Positions 1 through 6,710 of a DNA stretch of 7,116 nucleotides are shown piece by piece (within the stretch, counting starts at the first letter, position 1; each line of letters starts with the position of its first letter). Source of the DNA: Rhodospirillaceae bacterium (GTDB lineage: Bacteria > Pseudomonadota > Alphaproteobacteria > SP197); assembly GCA_018700655.1 (NCBI GenBank), contig JABIUG010000420.1, positions 1 through 7,116 of the forward strand, written 5' to 3'. The position numbers and the translations under genes are program-made. The notes below the pieces were generated by a model. The model was given only the letters and a program-made list of their open reading frames with translations, was not told where the DNA came from and made no database searches.

Positions 1-411
1 ATCTGGTGCACCGGCGTGCTCTATCACAATCCCGAGCAGCTCCGGATGATCGCCCGCCTGTTCGACTGGACCGCAGCCGGCGGTCACCTCGTGTTGGAAA
101 CCGCAACCGCCCGCCGTTTCCCGACGCGCGACCTTCCCTGCGTCGAAATCTGGCACGGCGTCCCCAGGGAAGACATGCACAAGCTTCATCTGGCGGGCCA
201 CATCACGCATCTTCCTTCGCGCAGTGCCGTTGCAGCCTGGTGCGCCATGGCCGGTTACAGCGACGTCCAGCATTCGCGATGCCACAGGAAGCAGGCCTTC
301 AGCCTGTCGCGCAATCGGGCGGCTTTCGTCTGCCATCGAGACAGCCAGGCGACGGCCAACGCCTACTATCGCCATACCGACGAAAACTTCCCGATCGGCC
401 GCGCCATCTGA
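1..411 (+). CDS. Class I SAM-dependent methyltransferase, C-terminal part (5' end outside window)
   Basis: The frame is open from base 1 to a TGA at 409-411 and gives 136 visible residues. It begins IWCTGVLYHNPEQ, the post-motif-III/IV strand of class I methyltransferases (compare the usual form D-x-V-x2-x-x-GVLYH). Next come a helix and the GGHLVLET strand (about residues 33-40) that follows it in this fold. The SAM-binding GxGxG motif must lie upstream of base 1, so a GTG at base 16 is only an internal codon. The later part, with EIWHGVP and a Trp/Tyr-rich stretch, probably belongs to the substrate-binding C-terminus. The acceptor cannot be told; methylation of a sugar or small metabolite fits the neighbours. 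It is the only gene on this strand and converges on the operon, with 11 bp between stop codons, so it belongs to a separate transcription unit. The family call is fairly firm; the substrate is unknown. Confidence 0.72.
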   Translation: MWCTGVLYHNPEQLRMIARLFDWTAAGGHLVLETATARRFPTRDLPCVEIWHGVPREDMHKLHLAGHITHLPSRSAVAAWCAMAGYSDVQHSRCHRKQAFSLSRNRAAFVCHRDSQATANAYYRHTDENFPIGRAI

Positions 412-422
412 ATGACGGGCGC

Positions 423-2339
423 TCACGCTGCGGCCTCGTGATCGACCGGCAGGCTATCGAGGTGGGTGGCACGCCAGCGCTCGAACATCGCGACTGCCCA
501 GAGGGCATTGGCATGATGCCAGCCTCCCGACAGGTGCTGGCGCCAGAGAAGCTGGACGGAATCGGCGCGCAACACACCTGATTCGGCAAGTCCCTTCGAA
601 GCAAACAGATCCCCCGCCCAATCGTGCAACGGCCCGCGCAACCAGTCACCGACCGGGGGCGAAAACCCCTGTTTGGGCCGCTCGGTCAGGTGTTCGGGCA
701 CATGGCGGGCCAGAATCCTGCGCAACGGCAGTTTGCCGCAGCCATCCTGCAGCAACATCCAGCTGGGCAGGCGGAAGGCAAACTCGGCGATGCGGTGGTC
801 GAGCAAGGGTGCACGCACCTCAAGCGAAACGGCCATGGAAGCCCGGTCGACCTTGGTCAGGATATCGTCGGACAAGAAGGTCGCGGCATCCATCGCCTGC
901 ATGCGCGAGAGCGGATCGGGCACTTCGCCCTCAAGGGTAAGGTCCCAGACCATGCCGCGCGGTTCGCGCCCGCCGGTGACACCGGCAAGCGGTCGCCGCC
1001 AGGCGCTAACGACACGCCGGTAGAGGTCATCGGTGCTGCGCGCGTCGACCAGCCCGGCATAGTGATGGAGCCTGGTGCCGAGATCGCCTCCCACGGGCGT
1101 CCTGTGAAGAACGCCAGCGGCCATTGCCCGCAACGGCCGCGGCCAGCGCCGGAAGCGTTCATGGGCGTCGAGAATCCAGGGATAGCGGCTGTAACCGGCG
1201 AACAGCTCATCGCCGCCATCACCGGCGAGCGCCACGGTGACATGCTCGCGCGCCAGCTTGCTGACCAGAAAGGTCGGCACCATCGAGGCATCAGCGAACG
1301 GTTCGTCAAAGCGTGCCGCGACATCGTCGACATGTTCCAGCACCGATGATGCCGGCAGTTTAAACTCGGTGTGGTCTGTCCCCAGATGTTCGCAGACCGC
1401 GCGGGCGTGCGGGCCCTCGTCCCAGCGACCATCGTCGAACGAAATCGTGAAGGTCTTGACCGGACGATCCGACAACGCAGCCATCTTGGCGGTGATCAGC
1501 GATGAATCGACACCACCGGAGACAAAGGCGCCCAGCGGCACATCGGCGACCATACGTTCGCCTACCGCCATCTCGATCAGGCGATCGAGTTCGTCATGGG
1601 CCTCATCGACCGTGCCCGTGAAGGGATCGTCGGCACCGGCACCGGCAATCTCGCGGATACTCCAGTAGCGTCGTTCCTCGGCTTCGTCGTGCGCGCGGAA
1701 CTCCAGCACGGTCCCCGGCTCAAGCTTGTGCACGCCCTGCAGAATGGTCCGTGGCGCCGGCACGCAGGCATGACGCAGATAAAGGCACAACGCATCGCGA
1801 TCGATCCCGCGCGGCGTCCAGGAAAGCTGCAGGAGCGCAGTCAGTTCCGAGGCAAAAGCCAGCCTGCCGCCGCTACTGCTCCAATAAAGCGGCTTTTTAC
1901 CCAAACGATCACGCGCCAGCGTGAGCGTGCGGCTCTGAGTGTCCCATAGCGCCAGAGCGAACATCCCGGCGGCACGCTGAAGTGCACGCTCGAGGCCCCA
2001 TTGGGCGCAGGCCTCGACCAGAACTTCGGTATCGCTGTGACCACGGAACGAAACACCACCAACTCGCAGGTCCGCGGCGATCTCCCGGTGATTGTAGATT
2101 TCGCCGTTATAGGCGATGACGTAACGGCCGCAGGCGCTGGTCATCGGCTGATGGCCGGCCGGGCTGAGATCGATGATCGCGAGGCGTCGATGACCCAGCG
2201 TCGCAACGGCATCCGACCAGACACCCTTATCATCGGGCCCGCGATGTTCCAGTCTGTCGATCATTGCCCCGACAGCGCGTTCGCGCGCGTCGGGCGCCAT
2301 CGCCGCATTCCAGTCGACCAGGCCTGCCAGGCCACACAT
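423..2339 (-). CDS. asnB: Asparagine synthetase (glutamine-hydrolysing) type amidotransferase
   Basis: Full-length 638-residue enzyme of the AsnB family, which hydrolyses glutamine and passes ammonia to an ATP-activated carboxylate, normally aspartate. The start MCGLAG puts the nucleophile Cys at position 2, as needed after Met removal. The N-terminal glutaminase domain shows RGPDD (33-37), HRRLAIIDLS (50-59) and NGEIYN (78-83). The synthetase domain has the PPi loop SGGVDSS (274-280), FDEPFADASM (344-353), GDGGDELF (373-380) and the DDILTKVDRASM / EVRAPLLDH block (491-515). All key residues I can check are intact, so it should be active. It is the last gene of the minus-strand operon, 10 bp after a glycosyltransferase stop, with no clear Shine-Dalgarno sequence. 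AsnB paralogues occur in O-antigen and capsule loci, where some amidate uronic acids or other carboxyl groups, so the substrate may be a sugar acid rather than aspartate. The gene symbol marks the family, not a proven role in asparagine supply. Confidence 0.93.
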   Translation of the reverse strand: MCGLAGLVDWNAAMAPDARERAVGAMIDRLEHRGPDDKGVWSDAVATLGHRRLAIIDLSPAGHQPMTSACGRYVIAYNGEIYNHREIAADLRVGGVSFRGHSDTEVLVEACAQWGLERALQRAAGMFALALWDTQSRTLTLARDRLGKKPLYWSSSGGRLAFASELTALLQLSWTPRGIDRDALCLYLRHACVPAPRTILQGVHKLEPGTVLEFRAHDEAEERRYWSIREIAGAGADDPFTGTVDEAHDELDRLIEMAVGERMVADVPLGAFVSGGVDSSLITAKMAALSDRPVKTFTISFDDGRWDEGPHARAVCEHLGTDHTEFKLPASSVLEHVDDVAARFDEPFADASMVPTFLVSKLAREHVTVALAGDGGDELFAGYSRYPWILDAHERFRRWPRPLRAMAAGVLHRTPVGGDLGTRLHHYAGLVDARSTDDLYRRVVSAWRRPLAGVTGGREPRGMVWDLTLEGEVPDPLSRMQAMDAATFLSDDILTKVDRASMAVSLEVRAPLLDHRIAEFAFRLPSWMLLQDGCGKLPLRRILARHVPEHLTERPKQGFSPPVGDWLRGPLHDWAGDLFASKGLAESGVLRADSVQLLWRQHLSGGWHHANALWAVAMFERWRATHLDSLPVDHEAAA

Positions 2340-2349
2340 CAGATGTTAC

Positions 2350-3366
2350 TCACCATGGAATCTGGTTCGCCAGCATCAGGTCCGGCCGCCGCCAGATCCG
2401 GCGCGCAGCGGCAATCTCGCGACGTCGACCGTGAAGTTCGTCGATCAGGTCGAGGTAACCCGCTGCCATGCGCCGGGCCGTGTAGCCATAACCCGTGATT
2501 GCCTGACGGTGGGCCTGATAGCGCTGCATCATCTGGCCCAGCGCGCCATGGAAACTCGCGACGTCGTCGAACATCTCGCCAAACCCCTTGCAGTATTCCG
2601 GCAGGGCTCCAGAGTTGCGGTAGACCAGCGGCAGGCCACACAACGCACCTTCGATATGGTGCATCCCGGCCGGTTCGTTGCGCGAACCCGTGACATAGAC
2701 ATGATGCGAAGCCAGTTCGGCAGCCAGTGCATCGCCGTCAAGCGGGGCAACGTGGCGGCTGTTCTCGAAAGTGAATCCGGGTGGCAGGTTACCGACATAG
2801 GTGAAGCTCAGACGATCCTTCCAGGTCTCCGTTCCCAGAAGGCGGTCGATGTCCTGATAAATATCGAAGCCCTTCATCAGGCTCGCACCCCAATGATGAG
2901 TCACCATTTTCAACGGTTCGCGCCCGTCCCAGGGAACATTGCGGTCGGCCCGGAAGACCGTTTCATCGCCACCGTTGAGCACGACCGACCATTCGCCGTT
3001 TCGCCACAGATCGAGATCGCGCAGCCATGATGCGATGAAAACCGTGTGATCGGCGGCATAGTTGGCCAGACGCAGGCGCCAGTTCATCGAGTGCGTGCCC
3101 TTGCGTTCATCGCACTCATTGATGCGGTGGATCACGACGGCCTCGGGCCTGCGCGCGAGATAGTTGAGGCAGGCACCAGCGGCAAACGAGATGTTGGAGC
3201 TGCGGCTCCTGGGGTCGGTCAGGAACAGGACGTCGATATCAGGGTCACCGAGATCGTAGACGACCGCGTCGCCGCGCTCTTCGAGTGCTGCGGCAAGTGA
3301 CTTGGCAAAACGGTTGCCGCCACCCCAGGCGCCATCCTGCACGTGATACCCGATCGCGACCTTCAT
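2350..3366 (-). CDS. Glycosyltransferase, family 4-like (GT-B fold)
   Basis: 338 residues, short for a GT-B glycosyltransferase (usually 350-400). The N-terminus MKVAIGYHVQ followed by GAWGGGNRFAKSL (12-24) is the first beta strand plus the Gly-rich loop of the acceptor domain. The motif VIHRINECDERKG (78-90) is typical of putative glycosyltransferases in polysaccharide loci. The donor half has a VLNGGDETVF segment (129-138) and an E-x7-E pair, E231 in NEPAGMHHIEG and E239, which contacts the nucleotide sugar in GT4 enzymes. GALPEYC (253-259) follows, as in this family. No membrane segment is visible, so it should be cytoplasmic or peripheral and act on a lipid-linked acceptor. Its ATG overlaps the previous gene's stop as ATGA (4 nt), and asnB follows after 10 bp. 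The sugar and linkage cannot be predicted. The family call is good; the CAZy number is an inference. Confidence 0.82.
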   Translation of the reverse strand: MKVAIGYHVQDGAWGGGNRFAKSLAAALEERGDAVVYDLGDPDIDVLFLTDPRSRSSNISFAAGACLNYLARRPEAVVIHRINECDERKGTHSMNWRLRLANYAADHTVFIASWLRDLDLWRNGEWSVVLNGGDETVFRADRNVPWDGREPLKMVTHHWGASLMKGFDIYQDIDRLLGTETWKDRLSFTYVGNLPPGFTFENSRHVAPLDGDALAAELASHHVYVTGSRNEPAGMHHIEGALCGLPLVYRNSGALPEYCKGFGEMFDDVASFHGALGQMMQRYQAHRQAITGYGYTARRMAAGYLDLIDELHGRRREIAAARRIWRRPDLMLANQIPW

Positions 3367-4517
3367 GTGCGCGCCAACCCGACCAGTGCTTCGAGGCCGT
3401 CATCCATGCGCGCCAACGGGAACTCCCGCAACGTCACGCCACGGGCTGCCGCACCCAATGCCACAGCCAGATCTGGATCGCCCAGGATACGGCCGACGGC
3501 CTCGCCAATCGCACCGGGGTCACCCGGCGGGACCAGCAGGCAATGTTCACCGTCGCGATAGAGACCGGGCGACCACAGGCCCTTGATATCTGTCAGCACA
3601 ACCGGCTTGCCACAGGCCATGGCCTGCAGACAGACGCTGTAGCCGGTCGGCTGAAAGACATCCTGGAGCGCCACGACAACGACCGACGCCTGACGATAGA
3701 GCCGGCGCAGGCCAACATCATCGAGCGGGCTCTTGAAGTAGTGCCCGGCCAGGACTTTCACGTTGGGACGATCCGCCGGGACTGTCACCGGCAGGCGTGT
3801 CACGATGTGCACAGGTGCAGCAATCGGCGCGGCAACAAGTGTTGCATAGTCACGGCTGGGGTCGGAACCGACCGAAAGGAGAAACGGCACGTCGGGAACG
3901 TCCTCCTCGCCCGGCACCCAGAAGTCGGTATCGATGCCGAACGGGAAAACACTGGTGCGTTCCGGGGCCAGACCATAGCGGCGGATCGCTTCACTGCGAT
4001 CACCGGGGCCAAAGAAGCCGATGTGATCGAGACCTGAAAGAGCCCGCGCGACATAACCGCCACTCAACAGGTGGCCAAACGCAGGCATCCGGTTTTCGAT
4101 ATCGGAGAGCCCGTGGAACAGGCCGACTGCAAACGGATGGTCGCGTTCGCTGCGCATGACATCGCCCAGGGTCAGGCTGAAATGATCGGTAAAACTGATC
4201 ATGGTCGCAGCGTCACGCCAATCGGGCTCAAGTTCCCGCAGGACATGCTGGCGGCGGGAAAGCCCGGTCAGACGGCTCATCAGGCGTTCGCAACCATGAA
4301 CAAGGCGACCTGAAAAACCATCATACGCACCATCGGTCTGCTGGAACCGGGCATCGTGGCCACGCTCGACCAGGCCAAGGAAACCGTAGAAGAAATCTCG
4401 CGGTGACCGTCCTTCGGCCATATCGGCAAGACGTGTGTCGAACCGGCCTTTGGTCAGGCACTGGATCGCGGCGGGACCACGGCCCAGGCGCAATGCCGCT
4501 TCAACCGGAACCCTCAC
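3363..4517 (-). CDS. Glycosyltransferase, group 1 / family 4-like
   Basis: 384 residues from the preferred GTG at 4517. That start overlaps the epimerase stop as GTGA and sits 5 nt behind AGGGAG (4528-4523). An in-frame GTG at 4538 would add 7 residues but lies deeper in the upstream gene and lacks that spacing. Residues about 1-150 form a divergent acceptor domain. The donor domain follows: FPFGIDTDFW (191-200), where GT4 enzymes carry the NGVD-type segment, then LLSVGSDPSRDY (213-224), VVVVALQDVFQPTGYSVCLQ (279-298), AMACGKPVV (299-307) and LLVPPGDP near the end. The usual Glu residues of the E-x7-E motif appear replaced by Gln (Q289 and Q298). This resembles a subgroup of GT4 proteins with SVxLQAMACG, so it is not necessarily inactive. 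No transmembrane segment is evident. It probably adds a sugar to the same glycan as the next gene, to which it is coupled by a 4-nt ATGA overlap. Confidence 0.85.
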   Translation of the reverse strand: MRVPVEAALRLGRGPAAIQCLTKGRFDTRLADMAEGRSPRDFFYGFLGLVERGHDARFQQTDGAYDGFSGRLVHGCERLMSRLTGLSRRQHVLRELEPDWRDAATMISFTDHFSLTLGDVMRSERDHPFAVGLFHGLSDIENRMPAFGHLLSGGYVARALSGLDHIGFFGPGDRSEAIRRYGLAPERTSVFPFGIDTDFWVPGEEDVPDVPFLLSVGSDPSRDYATLVAAPIAAPVHIVTRLPVTVPADRPNVKVLAGHYFKSPLDDVGLRRLYRQASVVVVALQDVFQPTGYSVCLQAMACGKPVVLTDIKGLWSPGLYRDGEHCLLVPPGDPGAIGEAVGRILGDPDLAVALGAAARGVTLREFPLARMDDGLEALVGLART

Positions 4518-5491
4518 GCGAACTCCCTGCGATACCACTCGGCCATGCGCCCGATACCTTCTTCCAGCGAAACTGTCGGCACAAAACCGGGCACGGCCTG
4601 AAGCAATCGGGCCGGATCGTTGCTTTTGACGAAACGACCCTCGGGTTTGCTCGTATCGGCAATCAGTTCGGGCGAAAGGCCCGCAACGCGGCAGATCGTT
4701 TCGACCAGTTCGCGAACGGTGACTGTTTCGGCCATGCCGATGTTGACCGGCCCGTCATGCCAGGCTGTTTCGACAAGGCGGCGCATGATCGCCGCGCAAT
4801 CGGCGGCATGGAGATAGGTCCGGCGTTGCTCGCCCGAACCCCACATGACGACCGGATCCTCGCCATCCATTGCCTTCTTGACCAGCATCGGAATCGCTTG
4901 GCTGCTGGTTCCCTGCCATGCATAACGTTCGCCATAAATGTTGAACGGACGCACGATGGTGCAGGCAATCCCGGTCTCGCGCGCCATGATGGCGGCCTTC
5001 TGCTCGAGGAACCGTTTGGCCCAGCCATAACCCCAGTTCGCGATCTCCGGCTCACCATCGAACAACGGCAACTCGCCCACCGTATCGGGCCCATCGTCGC
5101 GATGAACGCAGGAAGACGAAGCAACCAGAACATGGCTCGGACGCAGGCGCGCCAAAGCATCAAGCACGTTGTTGGTGATTGCCTCGTTGTGCTGGAGAAT
5201 TTCCCAGTGACGCCCGGCGCCATGGCCAACGCCAAAGGCCCGGCTGGCGAGATGGAACACGACATCGCAGCCCTCCAGCGCATCGGCCGCAGTTCCGGCA
5301 ATCTCAAGATCGACTTCACGGGTTTCGACCGCCTTGCCATGGTGCGCCAGGTTTTCCCGGCGACCCTTGGAGAAGTCATCCACCACGACCACCCTGGCTT
5401 CCAGTGCAAGGAGGTCATCGACCAGGAAGGAGCCGATCAGGCCGCCGCCACCAGTCACGGCACAGGTGCGTCCGGAAAGAGGTTGCGTCAT
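4514..5491 (-). CDS. NAD-dependent epimerase/dehydratase (extended SDR, nucleotide-sugar type)
   Basis: 325 residues, normal length for extended short-chain dehydrogenases acting on nucleotide sugars. The Rossmann motif is TGGGGLIG (13-20), and the acidic residues D38-D39 after VVVV should bind the NAD ribose. VVFHLAS (77-83) and ASSSCVH (124-130) supply the conserved serine region, and the catalytic pair is Y155 and K159 in YGWAK. RPFNIYGERYAWQG (181-194), VVMWGSGEQRRTYLHAADCA (214-233) and VNIGMAETVTVRELVETI (249-266) are substrate-domain motifs. Their wording is close to GDP-mannose 3,5-epimerase and its relatives (MWGxGxQxR, NIG, KPEG at 282-285), but UDP-sugar 4-epimerase or a dehydratase cannot be excluded. 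It would supply or alter the sugar donor for the two glycosyltransferases downstream. The ATG overlaps the upstream stop as ATGA; its own stop overlaps the next start as GTGA. Confidence 0.9.
   Translation of the reverse strand: MTQPLSGRTCAVTGGGGLIGSFLVDDLLALEARVVVVDDFSKGRRENLAHHGKAVETREVDLEIAGTAADALEGCDVVFHLASRAFGVGHGAGRHWEILQHNEAITNNVLDALARLRPSHVLVASSSCVHRDDGPDTVGELPLFDGEPEIANWGYGWAKRFLEQKAAIMARETGIACTIVRPFNIYGERYAWQGTSSQAIPMLVKKAMDGEDPVVMWGSGEQRRTYLHAADCAAIMRRLVETAWHDGPVNIGMAETVTVRELVETICRVAGLSPELIADTSKPEGRFVKSNDPARLLQAVPGFVPTVSLEEGIGRMAEWYRREFA
4523..4528 (-). promoter_or_regulatory. Ribosome binding site deciding the start of the 4517 glycosyltransferase
   Basis: The minus strand reads AGGGAG, then TTCGC, then GTGA. 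This purine run is a good Shine-Dalgarno match 5 nt before the GTG at 4517, and the GTGA itself holds the stop of the epimerase. It supports that start over the GTG at 4538 and suggests termination-reinitiation coupling between the two genes. Confidence 0.6.
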
Positions 5492-5921
5492 GGGGCAAAT
5501 CCAGAGGGCAACTCGATATCGAGATTCACCGGGCCTATGCCGACCTCCAGAAACACGCCTGCAGAGACCAGACGCGTGACTTCGGACGGGATGGTCGTAT
5601 TTCGGTTGGGAGTGGTTTCGTAGCCGTAAATCGCCGCCCTGGTAATCCCGGGCAAGGCGGCCAGGCGTTGCAGCAGCCGTCTCGTCGACAACACGTTGAA
5701 ATGCAGGGGATGTTCAGCGGTTCCGGCATGAGACCGGGTGATATCGATAATGTCGTCGTCGAGCATCGAAAGCTTCATGTCGAACAGGATGTAGCACCGC
5801 GACCACGCAATCATACGATCGATCAGCGCGGCAAAGCGTGGCTCGTGTTGCATAACGCCGGTCGCATTGACCAGATCGAACACATCCTCAACATCCAGAT
5901 CCAGCGCATTGCCGTGATGGA
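5488..5921 (-). pseudogene. SAM-dependent methyltransferase, C-terminal fragment lacking the SAM-binding domain
   Basis: The frame can be read from an ATG at 5949 to a TGA at 5490-5488 (153 residues). Residues 1-9 (including CYPHG) belong to a deacetylase, and only about residue 10 onward is methyltransferase. NALDLD, VFDLVNATGVMQHEPRF (23-39) and WSRCYILFDMK (44-54) match the acidic-residue, motif IV and following strand region of class I methyltransferases. A conserved C-terminus follows, with HFNVLSTRRLL and GVFLE. The SAM-binding GxGxG part, normally about 70-100 residues upstream, is absent, and the sequence before the junction is deacetylase. As it stands the protein should not bind SAM. 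The stop overlaps the epimerase ATG by 4 nt, so the 3' end keeps normal operon spacing. Either a deletion removed the 5' half or the assembly is chimeric. The substrate is unknown; a sugar O-methyl transfer would fit. Confidence 0.72.
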
Positions 5922-6710
5922 AGGTGCCATGCGGGTAACAGAGTGCCATCCATCGTCGAGGCCGACACCGCAGGCTTTGAGCAGTGCCAGTGACGCGGTC
6001 AGGTCAGCTTCCAGTGCCACATCATCAAGCGTCGTCATGCGCCGGTGACAGGCGCCGTGACTGCCGATCGCCATTCCGGCATCGAGCATCCGGGTGATAT
6101 CGGAACGGTCAAGATAGAGTTCGTCCGCAAAGGCACGAGCGTCATCGCTGACGTGGCATGCGAACAGATGCGCAATAATCGTTTCACGCTGTACACCCGG
6201 CAGCCCCTGCTGCAGGACGCCTTTCACGAACCTGGTCTCGGCGTCATCCCATCGTCCCGGCGTAAGCCAGGCCTCCCGTAGCGTCTCCAGAGACGGGGTC
6301 GCGTCATCCCGGTGCTCCTCGATCAAACCACAGAGGTCGTCGGCAAGACCAGCACGGTCATCGTTGGCAGCGATCACGAACTGGATAGCGTTGACCTCCA
6401 GCAATGCGCGATGGGCAACGGCATCCGCCGAAGGAAAGAACGCACCGCGCCAACCACGCCGGACAAGTGCCGGCAAGACGACATCGACATGATCGCGATA
6501 GCCATCATCGAAAGTCAGCAAGCATGCCTGTTCGGGCAATGGTGGCCCTCCGTTCAGACAAACCATGACGTCATCCAGGCCGACGACACTGTAACCCGCA
6601 GCGATCCGGTCGAGCTGTTGTTCAAAGTGCCCGACATCAAGCGCTGCAAGACGCGGAAATCTGCTCGCCGCCAGGTCGCGCACATAATGATTGGCCACAA
6701 TCGTCAGCAC
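5823..6710 (-). pseudogene. Polysaccharide deacetylase (NodB homology), frameshifted and missing its C-terminus
   Basis: Read from GTG at 6710 (VLTIVANHYVRD), which overlaps the upstream TGA (6706-6704); a further in-frame GTG at 6803 would add 31 residues that do not look family-like. NodB-type enzymes remove acyl groups from amino sugars, using a metal held by Asp and His. Motif 1 is TFDDGY (66-71, D68/D69) and motif 2 is SHGACH (217-222, H218 and H222). LEVNAIQF (104-111) lies in a long insert between them that recalls deacetylases of lipopolysaccharide loci. After residue 255 (TGG at 5948-5946) the frame goes wrong and runs 40 unrelated residues to a stop at 5823. Motif 3 (CYPHG) is found at once in another frame (5940-5926). 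One extra G after 5946 would restore the frame as GWALCYPHGTF. Even then, the C-terminal motifs with the catalytic His are replaced by methyltransferase sequence. Confidence 0.8.
5910..5949 (-). other. Frameshift and gene-fusion junction between deacetylase and methyltransferase
   Basis: On the minus strand the deacetylase frame ends its recognisable part with GAT GGA TGG (to 5946), while the next sensible codons, GCA CTC TGT TAC CCG CAT GGC, need the frame that starts at 5949. A missing G in what would be TGGG explains the break. From about 5922-5910 (TTC CAT CAC GGC AAT) the same frame turns from deacetylase (YPHGTF) into methyltransferase (NALDLD). The residues FHHG could belong to either family, so the exact crossover cannot be placed better than about a dozen bases. 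Confidence 0.65.

Noticed and set aside
397..435. Possible shared terminator hairpin between the convergent genes
   Set aside because: The stem is only 6 bp with a 27-base loop and no T-run, so I do not list it as a terminator.
6..581. 191-codon plus-strand open frame overlapping the methyltransferase
   Set aside because: Out of frame with the methyltransferase and running into asnB antisense; Arg/Pro-rich composition typical of a shadow frame.
624..1349. 241-codon plus-strand open frame
   Set aside because: Antisense to the conserved asnB synthetase domain; no domain and no plausible ribosome binding site seen.
1634..1648. GGCACC tandem repeat inside asnB
   Set aside because: About two copies only, coding for a short Ala/Gly linker; ordinary GC-rich low complexity.
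3285..4037. 250-codon plus-strand open frame
   Set aside because: Antisense shadow of two glycosyltransferases; its Gln/His/Arg-rich translation shows no family motif.
4403..5623. Long open frame of 406 codons on the plus strand
   Set aside because: It lies antisense to the epimerase and the start of a glycosyltransferase, both with clear catalytic motifs. Its translation has no recognisable domain and is explained by GC-rich codon bias of the real genes.
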